Assembly: GCA_002551355.1 (NCBI GenBank)
Contig: NTHE01000034.1
Location: 1-64,000 of the forward strand
Source of the DNA: Streptomyces sp. man185
Lineage (GTDB): Bacteria > Actinomycetota > Actinomycetes > Streptomycetales > Streptomycetaceae
Reading direction: 5' to 3'
Length of the DNA stretch: 64,000 nt
In this document: one piece after another, positions 19,540 through 26,930 of the stretch
Numbering within the stretch: position 1 is the stretch's first letter
Layout of the letters: every line of letters begins with the position of its first letter
Position numbers and translations under genes: made by a program
The notes under the pieces: model-generated
What the model was told of the DNA's origin: nothing
Databases searched by the model: none
The model's input: only the letters and a program-made list of their open reading frames with translations

Positions 19540-19956
19540 TTGGCAAGGCCGTCTGTGTGTACGACGTTGAAACACGCAAGCGAGCACTGGCCCTGCCTCT
19601 TCCCACAGCACGGCCCCGGCAAGAAGCACGACCGCCGGATCGCCCTCGAACCACGGCAGCAACAGATCGTGGATTCCCACCCGTGGGAGTTCATCCGCGG
19701 TCTCTTCCACTCCGGCGGCTGTCGCATCACCAACTGGGCCGCGCGCATGGTTCGCGGTGAACGCAAGCGCTACGAACACCCCCGATACTTCTTCACCGAC
19801 AAGTCCGACGACATCCGGAAACTCTTCGGCGACACGCTCACCGCCGTGGGCATCGAGTGGACGACCCTCGCGCGCGGCAGCAAGCCCTACAACATCTCCG
19901 TAGCCCGACGGGCATCCGTAGCCCTCATGGATGCGCACGTCGGGCCGAAATACTGA
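19540..19956 (+). pseudogene. C-terminal remnant of a LAGLIDADG-like actinobacterial protein
   Basis: An open frame of 138 codons starting only at a TTG. From about residue 15 it matches, by recall, the C-terminal half of a common Streptomyces LAGLIDADG/homing-endonuclease-like 'transcriptional regulator' family: HWPCLFPQHGPGKKH, PWEFIRGLFHSGGCRITNW, GERKRYEHPRYFFT, and the end VALMDAHVGPKY. The N-terminal half of the family, including the first LAGLIDADG motif, is missing and no continuation is visible upstream. The Asp usually found in the HSDGC motif is Gly here. It begins 91 nt downstream of the tRNA and ends convergent with pyk. Probably a non-functional scar. Confidence 0.65.
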
Positions 19957-19962
19957 GCCGCC

Positions 19963-21402
19963 CTACTTCGGGCTGTCGTCCTCGCCGATGCGGTGGACGC
20001 GGACCAGGTTCGTGGAGCCTGCCACGCCGGGCGGGGAGCCGGCGGTGATGACGACCACGTCGCCCTTCTTGCAGCGGCCGATCCGCAGCAGCTCCTCGTC
20101 GACCTGCGCGACCATCGCGTCCGTGGAGTCGACCTTCGGGCCGAGGAAGGTCTCGACGCCCCAGGTGAGGTTGAGCTGGGCGCGGGTGGCCTCGTCGGGG
20201 GTGAAGGCGAGGAGCGGGATGGGTGAGCGGTAGCGGGAGAGGCGCTTGACCGTGTCGCCGCTCTGGGTGAAGGCGACGAGGAATTTCGCGCCGAGGAAGT
20301 CGCCCATCTCGGCGGCGGCCCTCGCTACGGCACCGCCCTGGGTGCGGGGCTTGTTGCGCTCGGTGAGGGGCGGAAGGCCCTTGGCGAGGAGGTCTTCCTC
20401 GGCGGCCTCGACGATGCGGGACATGGTGCGCACGGTCTCGACGGGGTACTTGCCGACGCTGGTCTCGCCGGAGAGCATCACCGCGTCGGTGCCGTCGATG
20501 ATGGCGTTGGCGACGTCGGAGGCCTCGGCGCGGGTGGGGCGGGAGTTGTCGATCATCGAGTCGAGCATCTGGGTGGCGACGATGACCGGCTTGGCGTTGC
20601 GCTTGGCGAGTTTGACGGCGCGCTTCTGGACGATCGGGACCTGTTCCAGGGGCATTTCGACGCCGAGGTCGCCGCGGGCGACCATGATGCCGTCGAAGGC
20701 GGCGACGATGTCGTCGATGTTGTCGACGGCCTGGGGTTTTTCGACCTTGGCGATGACGGGGAGGCGGCGGCCCTCTTCGTCCATGATGCGGTGGACGTCG
20801 TCGATGTCGCGTCCGGTGCGGACGAAGGAGAGGGCGATGATGTCGGCGCCGGTGCGCAGGGCCCAGCGGAGGTCGTCGATGTCCTTTTCGGAGAGGGCGG
20901 GGACGGAGACGGCGACGCCGGGGAGGTTGAGTCCCTTGTTGTCGGAGACCATGCCGCCTTCGATGACGGTGGTGTGGACGCGGGGGCCGTCGACTCCGGT
21001 GACTTCGAGGGTGACGCGGCCGTCGTCGACGAGGATGCGTTCGCCGGTGGTGACGTCTGCGGCGAGTCCGTCGTAGGTGGTGCCGCAGATGTCGCCGGTG
21101 CCCTGCCCTTCGAGGGGGTCGACGGTGATGGTGAAGGTGTCGCCGCGTTCAAGGAGTACGGGGCCTTCGCGGAAGCGTCCGAGGCGGATCTTCGGGCCTT
21201 GAAGGTCGGCGAGGATGCCGACGCTGCGGCCGACTTCCTCGGACGCTTTGCGCACGTGGTCGTAGCGCTCTTGGTGTTCGGCGTAGCTGCCGTGGCTGAG
21301 GTTGAAGCGGGCGATGTCCATTCCCGCTTCGACCAGGGCTTTGATCTGGTCGTATGAGTCGGTTGCGGGTCCCAGGGTACAAACGATTTTCGCTCGGCGC
21401 AT
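19963..21402 (-). CDS. pyk: pyruvate kinase
   Basis: Glycolytic pyruvate kinase of 479 residues converting phosphoenolpyruvate and ADP to pyruvate and ATP. The N-terminal barrel strand RAKIVCTLGPATDS and MDIARFNLSHG are followed by ILADLQGPKIRLGRF. The active-site segment VIAKVEKPQAVDNIDDI carries the catalytic Lys, and MVARGDLGVEMP the Mg-binding Glu/Asp. The K+/substrate loop is VIVATQMLDSMI. The C-terminal allosteric domain ends with KGDVVVITAGSPPGVAGSTN. Streptomyces usually has two pyk genes; which this is cannot be settled here. A 16-bp palindrome lies 18 nt upstream of the ATG. Confidence 0.95.
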   Translation of the reverse strand: MRRAKIVCTLGPATDSYDQIKALVEAGMDIARFNLSHGSYAEHQERYDHVRKASEEVGRSVGILADLQGPKIRLGRFREGPVLLERGDTFTITVDPLEGQGTGDICGTTYDGLAADVTTGERILVDDGRVTLEVTGVDGPRVHTTVIEGGMVSDNKGLNLPGVAVSVPALSEKDIDDLRWALRTGADIIALSFVRTGRDIDDVHRIMDEEGRRLPVIAKVEKPQAVDNIDDIVAAFDGIMVARGDLGVEMPLEQVPIVQKRAVKLAKRNAKPVIVATQMLDSMIDNSRPTRAEASDVANAIIDGTDAVMLSGETSVGKYPVETVRTMSRIVEAAEEDLLAKGLPPLTERNKPRTQGGAVARAAAEMGDFLGAKFLVAFTQSGDTVKRLSRYRSPIPLLAFTPDEATRAQLNLTWGVETFLGPKVDSTDAMVAQVDEELLRIGRCKKGDVVVITAGSPPGVAGSTNLVRVHRIGEDDSPK

Positions 21403-21419
21403 ACGTCGAGCCTAAACCT

Positions 21420-21435
21420 TACCTACGGGTAGGTA
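21420..21435 (-). promoter_or_regulatory. palindrome in the pyk promoter region
   Basis: Perfect inverted repeat TACCTACGGGTAGGTA, 18 nt upstream of the pyk start. On the minus strand a TTGAGG hexamer lies 17 nt before TACCTA, so the palindrome would overlap the -10 element. This is an operator-like arrangement; the regulator is unknown. Confidence 0.4.
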
Positions 21436-21522
21436 TTTGGCTCCGTATGACACCTCAACCACCTTTGCATGAAGGGTTATTGACAAGTGTTGAATTGTGC
21501 GGCGGGGTGCTCTGATGAGCGC

Positions 21523-22233
21523 TTATCCGAGGTTCGGCGGGACGAGCGTGAAGGAGGCCTCGACCTGTGCGTCGACGGTTTGGCGTACGGGTTCGAGGTC
21601 GATGGGCGGAGTGTCGGTGGCGGCTTCGGTGGCGGCGCCTCCAAAGGTCTGGGTGGAGAAGGCGGCGCGGGCCATGCGGGGGCCGCCGCCGACGCCGGTG
21701 TCGCTGAGTTCGAGGAGGGCGCCGATGCGGGTGTCGAGGGCCTCGGCGTATTCGCGGGCGCGCTGGAGGGCTTCCTGTACGGCTTGGCGGCGGGCGGCGG
21801 CGTGGTGGGGGGAGGTGGGGCGCAGGGCCCACCAGGGGCCGTCGACGCGGGTGAGGTCGTGGTCGGCGAGGCGGGTGACGAGTTCGCCGAGGGTGGTGAA
21901 GTCGTTCAGGGTGGCGGTGAGTTGGATGCTGCCGTGGTAGGCGCGAATGCGCTCGGCGCGGCCGTGGCGGGTGAGTTCGGGACGGATGGCGAGGGTGCCG
22001 GTTTCGAGCTTTTCGACGGTGTCGCCGTAGGTCTTGATGAGGTCGAGGGTGGTGGTGTTGCGGTGGGTGAGGTCGTCGAGGGTGGTGCGGCGGTCGGTGT
22101 TGCGGGCGGTGAGGGTGATGGTGATGTGGGCGATTTCGGGGTCGACTTCGAGGTGGGCTTCGCCGCGGACGGTGACGTGGGGGGTGGCGGGGGTGCCGTA
22201 GGGGTGGTGGGTGGGGGTGGAGGTTTCGGTCAT
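21523..22233 (-). CDS. SIMPL domain protein (DUF541)
   Basis: Protein of 236 residues of the SIMPL/DUF541 family, with the typical opening VRGEAHLEVDPEIAHITITL and repeated beta-alpha structure. The region YAEALDTRIGALLELSDTGV is also characteristic. Many SIMPL proteins are periplasmic and linked to oxidative stress, but no signal peptide is evident here, so this one is probably cytoplasmic. It is divergent from the 5'-nucleotidase gene, with 140 bp between them. Function is not established. Confidence 0.75.
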   Translation of the reverse strand: MTETSTPTHHPYGTPATPHVTVRGEAHLEVDPEIAHITITLTARNTDRRTTLDDLTHRNTTTLDLIKTYGDTVEKLETGTLAIRPELTRHGRAERIRAYHGSIQLTATLNDFTTLGELVTRLADHDLTRVDGPWWALRPTSPHHAAARRQAVQEALQRAREYAEALDTRIGALLELSDTGVGGGPRMARAAFSTQTFGGAATEAATDTPPIDLEPVRQTVDAQVEASFTLVPPNLG

Positions 22234-22373
22234 GTGTTCACTGTGGCACGGGGGGTGGTGTGTCGTGGTGTGTGTCGCGTGGTCATCAGATCGAAACCTG
22301 CGTGGGGTGTTGTGCGGGGTGGCTGCTGGGCCAGAATCTACGCGCGTTGCCCTACTGAACGAGGAGTGAAGAG

Positions 22374-24194
22374 ATGCCGTTGAACCGTAGGACGTTTCTG
22401 GGCCGTTCGGCCGCCGCCGGTGCGGGTGCGGCGATGGCGGGCGGGGCGGTCGTGGGCTCGGCGGGTGCTGCGGAGGCGACGGGGCACGGTCACGGTGGCG
22501 GGCGTCCGGCGAAGCGGTATTCGTTCACGGTGATGGGGACGACCGATCTGCACGGGAACGTCTTCAACTGGGACTACTTCACCGACAAGGAGTACGACGA
22601 CTCCGCCCACAACGACGTCGGGCTGGCGAAGATCTCGACGCTGGTGGATCAGGTGCGGCGGGAGAAGGGGCGCCGGAACACGCTGTTGATCGACGCGGGT
22701 GACACGATCCAGGGCACGCAGTTGTCGTACTACTACGCGAAGGTCGATCCGATCACGGCGCGGCGTGGTCCGGTGCATCCGATGGCGCGGGCGATGAACG
22801 CGATCGGTTACGACGCGGCGGCGCTCGGGAATCACGAGTTCAATTACGGCATTCCGGTGCTGCGGAAATTCGAGGAGCAGTGCGATTTCCCGCTACTCGG
22901 GGCGAATGCGCTGGACGCGAAGACGCTGCGGCCGGCGTTCGCGCCGTATGTGATCAAGCGGATGCACACGCCGTGCGGGCGTGATGTGCGGGTGGCGGTG
23001 CTGGGGCTGACGAATCCCGGGGTGGCGATCTGGGACAAGGCGAATGTGGGCGGGAAGATGGTGTTCCCGGGTCTGGAGGAGCAGGCGGCGAAGTGGGTGC
23101 CGAAGCTGCGGTCGATGGGTGCGGACGTGGTGATCGTCTCGGCGCATTCGGGTTCGTCGGGGACGTCGTCGTGGGGTGATCAGCTGCCGTACGTGGAGAA
23201 CGCGGCGGCGCTGGTGGCGGAGCAGGTGCCGGGGATCGACGCGATTCTGGTGGGGCACGCGCATGTGGAGATCGCCGAACACTTCGTGACGAACAAGGAG
23301 ACCGGCAAGCGGGTCGTGCTCTCGGAGCCGGCGAAGTGGGGGCAGCGGCTGACGCTGTTCGACTTCGATCTGGTGTGGGAGAAGGGCCGCTGGACGGTCG
23401 AGAAGGCCGGTTCGCAGGTGCTGAACTCCAACACGGTGGCGGAGGACCGGAAGGTGACGTCGCTGCTGCGGCGCGAGCACCGCAAGGTGGTGGAGTACGT
23501 CAACCAGGTGATCGGTACGTCGGTGGTGGCGATGTCGACGGCTCAGGCGCCGTGGAAGGACGAGCCGATCATCGATCTGATCAATCAGGTGCAGGCGGAG
23601 ACGGTGAAGGCGGCGCTGGCGGGCGGGGAGTACGCGGCGTTGCCGGTGCTGTCGCAGGCTTCGTGTTTCTCGCGGACGGCGGGGATTCCGGCCGGTGATG
23701 TGACGATCAGGGATGCGGCGGGGCTGTATCCGTTCGAGAACACGCTGGAGGCGCGGCTGATCACGGGCGCCCAGCTGAAGGATTACCTGGAGTATTCGGC
23801 CCGGTATTACGTGCGGACGGCGGCGGGCGGTCCGGTGGACACGGCGAAGCTGACGAACGCGGACGGGATTCCGGACTACAACTACGACGCCGTGTCGGGC
23901 GTGACGTACGACATCGACATCGCGAAGCCGGCGGGTTCGCGGATCGTGGGTCTTTCGTTCGAGGGGAAGGCGATCGACCCGGCGGCGGAGTTCGTGTTCG
24001 CGGTGAACAACTACCGGGCGAGCGGTGGGGGGAACTTCCCGCATGTGCCGGGTGCGCGGCAGTTGTGGGCGAATTCGGACGAGATCCGGAACACGATCAT
24101 CGGGTGGGTGCGGGAGAAGGGTTCGGTGGACCCGGCCGCGTTCGCTTCGGTGGGGTGGCGGCTGACGCGTGAGGGGACGCCGGTGTTCCCGTAG
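22374..24194 (+). CDS. secreted 5'-nucleotidase / metallophosphatase (Tat substrate)
   Basis: Bifunctional UshA/CpdB-type enzyme, 606 residues. The N-terminus has a Tat signal (NRRTFLGRSAAAGAG) followed by a hydrophobic stretch and a cleavable AEA region. The metallophosphoesterase domain (about 45-330) shows TTDLHGNVFNWDY, IDAGDTIQGT, GNHEFNYG and VGHAHVEIAEH, which bind two metal ions. The C-terminal nucleotidase domain (about 370-580) includes YPFENTLEARLITGAQLKDYLE. It would hydrolyse extracellular nucleotides or cyclic nucleotides to scavenge phosphate and nucleosides. GAGGAG lies upstream of the ATG. A terminator follows the stop. Confidence 0.9.
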   Translation: MPLNRRTFLGRSAAAGAGAAMAGGAVVGSAGAAEATGHGHGGGRPAKRYSFTVMGTTDLHGNVFNWDYFTDKEYDDSAHNDVGLAKISTLVDQVRREKGRRNTLLIDAGDTIQGTQLSYYYAKVDPITARRGPVHPMARAMNAIGYDAAALGNHEFNYGIPVLRKFEEQCDFPLLGANALDAKTLRPAFAPYVIKRMHTPCGRDVRVAVLGLTNPGVAIWDKANVGGKMVFPGLEEQAAKWVPKLRSMGADVVIVSAHSGSSGTSSWGDQLPYVENAAALVAEQVPGIDAILVGHAHVEIAEHFVTNKETGKRVVLSEPAKWGQRLTLFDFDLVWEKGRWTVEKAGSQVLNSNTVAEDRKVTSLLRREHRKVVEYVNQVIGTSVVAMSTAQAPWKDEPIIDLINQVQAETVKAALAGGEYAALPVLSQASCFSRTAGIPAGDVTIRDAAGLYPFENTLEARLITGAQLKDYLEYSARYYVRTAAGGPVDTAKLTNADGIPDYNYDAVSGVTYDIDIAKPAGSRIVGLSFEGKAIDPAAEFVFAVNNYRASGGGNFPHVPGARQLWANSDEIRNTIIGWVREKGSVDPAAFASVGWRLTREGTPVFP

Positions 24195-24219
24195 TCCTGT
24201 TTGCGTTGTGCTGTTCGTT

Positions 24220-24252
24220 CGGCCCGGGTCTCCTTCGGTGGGGCCCGGGCCG
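24220..24252 (+). terminator. terminator after the 5'-nucleotidase gene
   Basis: 13-bp stem with two G-T pairs (24220-24232 with 24240-24252) closing on a 7-nt loop, 25 nt after the stop. Confidence 0.7.
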
Positions 24253-24338
24253 TTCGTTGTGGGGGGGGCCAGGGCGTGTCCGGCCGATCATGCGGCAGAG
24301 GCAGATAGAAACACCGGTCATGCCTGCCTGTTGAGGGG

Positions 24339-24908
24339 TCACAGAGGCGCCAACTCCACCCTGCCTGTGAATCGGCCACCCACTTGATCGGCGAGCCAGT
24401 GGACGCGGGCGATCTGATCGCCATTCCGATCCCGGACGTGGACGTGGACGGTGTGGTCCTGCGACGGTTCGTCCTGGTAAAGGTCCCGGGAATTCACTGT
24501 CAGCGTGAGGTAGGCGTACTTCTGCGAAATCGCTTCCAGCCCGGCTTCGAGAACCGCAGGCCATGCGTTCAGATCCCATCGAACAGCTGCGGGGTCCCGT
24601 CCCAAAGCGGCGACGAAGGGCTCAGCGTGGTCCAGCGGATGCCCCCAGTCGAACACTCGGATCGGCAGACAGTCGGCAGGGTTGTCGTTGGCTTCCGAAG
24701 ACCCACGCTGTTCGCCGGCCAACGCCCACCATTCGAGGTCGGGCAGTACGTGGCGTACTCGCGTCAGGACGTCCGGCGACCTGATCACGGCTTCGAAGTC
24801 CACTTCTCCCTGATCGGTGTCTGCCATGCCCAGCAAGGTATGCACCGCACGTATCGCTTCAGATAGGTCGGTGGTTGTGAGGACCGCAGCCGCGGCAGAG
24901 TTACTCAT
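24339..24908 (-). CDS. hypothetical protein in IS-rich region
   Basis: An unrecognised acidic protein of 189 residues. The start is taken at ATG 24908 (MSNSAAAAVL); an in-frame GTG at 24929 would add seven residues, and neither has a strong ribosome site. It is soluble, with no signal or transmembrane segment. It contains several Trp-rich spots (DLEWWAL, DWGHPL, VRWDLNAWP, RVHWLADQ) and ends in a beta-rich segment with HTVHVHVRDRNGDQ. Codon use is slightly less G/C-rich than the flanking core genes. It sits between an IS-like end at 24272 and a transposase remnant at 24972, so it may have been acquired with mobile DNA. No function can be assigned. Confidence 0.5.
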   Translation of the reverse strand: MSNSAAAAVLTTTDLSEAIRAVHTLLGMADTDQGEVDFEAVIRSPDVLTRVRHVLPDLEWWALAGEQRGSSEANDNPADCLPIRVFDWGHPLDHAEPFVAALGRDPAAVRWDLNAWPAVLEAGLEAISQKYAYLTLTVNSRDLYQDEPSQDHTVHVHVRDRNGDQIARVHWLADQVGGRFTGRVELAPL

Positions 24909-24971
24909 TCCGAAACCATAAGACGGCACTCACAAACCGGCCCGAGCGGGTGCTGACCTGCCTCGCATTCG

Positions 24972-25208
24972 TCAAGACCGGAGCCATATTGCAAGTGACG
25001 CTGCGGTGACGGCGCCGAGGAAGACGTAACCGCGCTTGTCGAACCGCGTGGCCACCGCTCGGGACTGCTTGAGTCGATTGATCGCCCGCTCGACAGCGTT
25101 GCGCTTCTTGTAGCGGTCCTCATCGAAGCCGGGCGGCCGTCCACCGCGTGCGCACTTGCGCCAGCGGGCCGCCTGGCTGTCGGCTTTCTCCGGCATCGGA
25201 CAGTTCAT
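24972..25208 (-). pseudogene. internally deleted IS5-family transposase
   Basis: Only the C-terminal part of an IS5-family transposase remains. PEKADSQAAR, GGRPPGFDEDRYKKRN and the DDE-motif Glu in AVERAINRLKQSRAVATRFD are followed by GAVTAASLAIWLR. It is joined directly to a start-like segment (ATG at 25208). About 60 bp further out is an IS-like end (25245-25264 read on the minus strand, AGGGGTGTCTTCC). The middle of the transposase, with the first two catalytic Asp residues, is missing. Cannot be active by itself, but its surviving end could still be recognised by a related transposase. Confidence 0.7.
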
Positions 25209-25254
25209 GACGACATATCACGACACCATGATCCACCAGTGATGATCATAGGAA

Positions 25255-25272
25255 GACACCCCTAGGGGTGTC
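25255..25272. repeat. 18-bp palindrome made of two abutting IS ends around CTAG
   Basis: Perfect palindrome gacacccctaggggtgtc. Read left from its centre it continues as the end of the deleted IS (GGGGTGTCTTCC). Read right it continues as GGGGTGTCTGACAA, closely like the right end of the IS at 25999-26930 (GGGCCTGTCTGACAA). The central CTAG matches a target site used by some IS5-family elements. Confidence 0.55.
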
Positions 25273-25355
25273 TGACAATTCCGGTCTGATCAGCGAGATT
25301 CGGCTGAGCTGGCAATCCGGAGGTGCGCCGATCGGCTGGGGGGACTGGGCAGTGG

Positions 25356-25985
25356 CTACGCACGGCGGGCCAGTAGATGGGCGTCGAGGAAGCCCCGATC
25401 AGAGGATGGATCGTGGAGCAGCCGGGCGAAGGGATCGAGCCCAGCATCGCCCAGCAGTTCGGCGAGGCGATCCACCGGCCAGCTGTAGGCGGGCGCCACC
25501 TTGTGGTCGAACCGGACCGGTTCTTGTCCGTCGGTCCCGAAGAAGGAGACCAGGAGCAGACCGTCCGGTGCCAGGACGCGTACCTGTTCGGCGAGCAGCT
25601 CCGGTAGTTCCCCCGGAGGGGTGTGAATCATTGAGTAGTGGGCCAGTACGCCGCCGAGCGCGGCGTCCTCGATCGGCAGGGATTCCATCCGCGCCTCTTG
25701 GAAGCGCAGCGCCGGATGGGCCTGCCGGGCGTGGTCGACCATGCCGGGGGCAAGGTCTAGTCCGAAGGCGTCCAGGCCGAGTTCGTGCAGCATGGCTGTC
25801 AGATGTCCGGGCCCGCACCCGACGTCCGCTGTCCGCAGGTTGCCCGTCGCGCGCACCAGTTCGGCGAAGGTGCCGATCATGGCCCGGGAGAAAGGCTGTG
25901 TTTCCAGCCGGTTTGCGAACAGCGATGCGTACAGCTCGACGACACCGTCGTAGGCCGTCCTGGTCTCGTCCTGATGATTCGCCAC
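25356..25985 (-). CDS. class I SAM-dependent methyltransferase
   Basis: Methyltransferase of 209 residues with the UbiE/Methyltransf_11 fold. Motif I TADVGCGPGHLTAML (about residues 48-62) binds SAM, with the acidic end of strand 2 in FGLDLAPGMVDHAR. Motif II/III regions are DAALGGVLAHYSMIHTP and VRVLAPDGLLLVSFFG. The start is taken as GTG 25985 (VANHQDETRTAYD). Its 5' end lies 13 bp from the left end of the IS at about 25999, so its native promoter has probably been displaced. Substrate unknown. It sits between two IS-type ends and may be a passenger. Confidence 0.75.
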   Translation of the reverse strand: MANHQDETRTAYDGVVELYASLFANRLETQPFSRAMIGTFAELVRATGNLRTADVGCGPGHLTAMLHELGLDAFGLDLAPGMVDHARQAHPALRFQEARMESLPIEDAALGGVLAHYSMIHTPPGELPELLAEQVRVLAPDGLLLVSFFGTDGQEPVRFDHKVAPAYSWPVDRLAELLGDAGLDPFARLLHDPSSDRGFLDAHLLARRA

Positions 25986-25998
25986 GGGCAGGACTCTA

Positions 25999-26930
25999 TA
26001 GCCGGTCTGATAATTGATCTTGTGGCAGGTCGAGGTGAGTTGACGGATGCGGCATGGAGGCGGATAGAGCCCCTTTTGCCTCAGGTGGACGGACGGGGCC
26101 ATCCGTGGCGTGATCACCGGCAGGTGGTCAACGGGGTGCTGTGGCGGCTGCGGACCGGGGCTCCGTGGCGGGATCTTCCCGACCGGTTCGGGCCGTGGCA
26201 GACCGTCTACGAGCGGTTAGCCCGCTGGGAGGCGGACGGCACCTGGGCACGGTTGCTGGAGCACGTTCAGGTCCGCGATGACGCGGTGGGCCGGGTGGAA
26301 TGGACCGTCTCCGTCGACTCCACCATCAACCGAGCCCACCAGCACGCAGTCGGCGCCCGCAAAAAGGGGATGTGAACGGGGACGAACTGGAAGATCCGGG
26401 CCGCTCGCAGGCGTGCCAGGCCCTCGGCCGCTCCCGAGGCGGACTGACCACCAAAGTCCATCTCGCCGTCGATGGCCGGGGCCTGCCCCTGTCGATTGTG
26501 CTCACGCCCGGCAACGTCAACGACGCGACGGCGTTCGGCCAGGTCCTCGACGGCATCCGCACCCCGCGCCTCGGCACGGGCCGCCCGCGCACGACACCGG
26601 ACCGTGTGCTGGGTGACAAGGCGTATTCCAGCAGGGCCATCCGCCATCTGCTGAGGCGCCGGGGCATCGCTGCCACGATCCCCGAGCGCCGCGACCAGGC
26701 GGCGAACCGCCACCGACGCGGAGCCCTCGGCGGCCGGCCGCCGGCCTTCGACAAGGTCACCTACCGCGACCGCAACGTCGTCGAACGATGCTTCGCCCGC
26801 CTCAAGCAGTTCCGCGCGATCGCAACCCGGTTCGACAAGCTCGGCGACCGCTACCGTGCCGGAGTTGTCCTGGCTTCCTTGATCCTCTGGCTCCGCGAGT
26901 CCACGGGGTAATCATTTGTCAGACAGGCCC
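25999..26930 (+). mobile_element. IS5-family insertion sequence, about 0.93 kb
   Basis: One insertion sequence with imperfect terminal repeats: GCCGGTCTGATAATTGATC at 26001 and, on the opposite strand ending at 26928, GCCTGTCTGACAAATGATT (15 of 19 match). Flanking TA at 25997-25998 and 26931-26932 is the likely target duplication. It contains two overlapping transposase frames that need a -1 frameshift. The exact ends are uncertain by a few bases. Its right end touches the stop codon of the desB-like gene. Confidence 0.75.
26022..26911 (+). CDS. IS5-family transposase expressed by -1 frameshift (orfA + orfB)
   Basis: OrfA runs from GTG 26022 to TGA 26375 and starts VAGRGELTDAAWRRIEPLLP, a typical DUF4096 head; it holds the first catalytic Asp in VSVDSTINRAHQ. 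The second frame continues from the A5G4 run at 26361-26369 to the TAA at 26909-26911. It holds the second Asp in VLGDKAYSSRAIRHLL and the Glu in RNVVERCFARLKQFRAIATR. Lining the frames up, orfB is -1 relative to orfA, and the AAA-AAG codons at the run form a classic slip site. The complete DDE triad is therefore made only as a fusion of about 296 residues. No disabling mutation seen. Confidence 0.8.
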
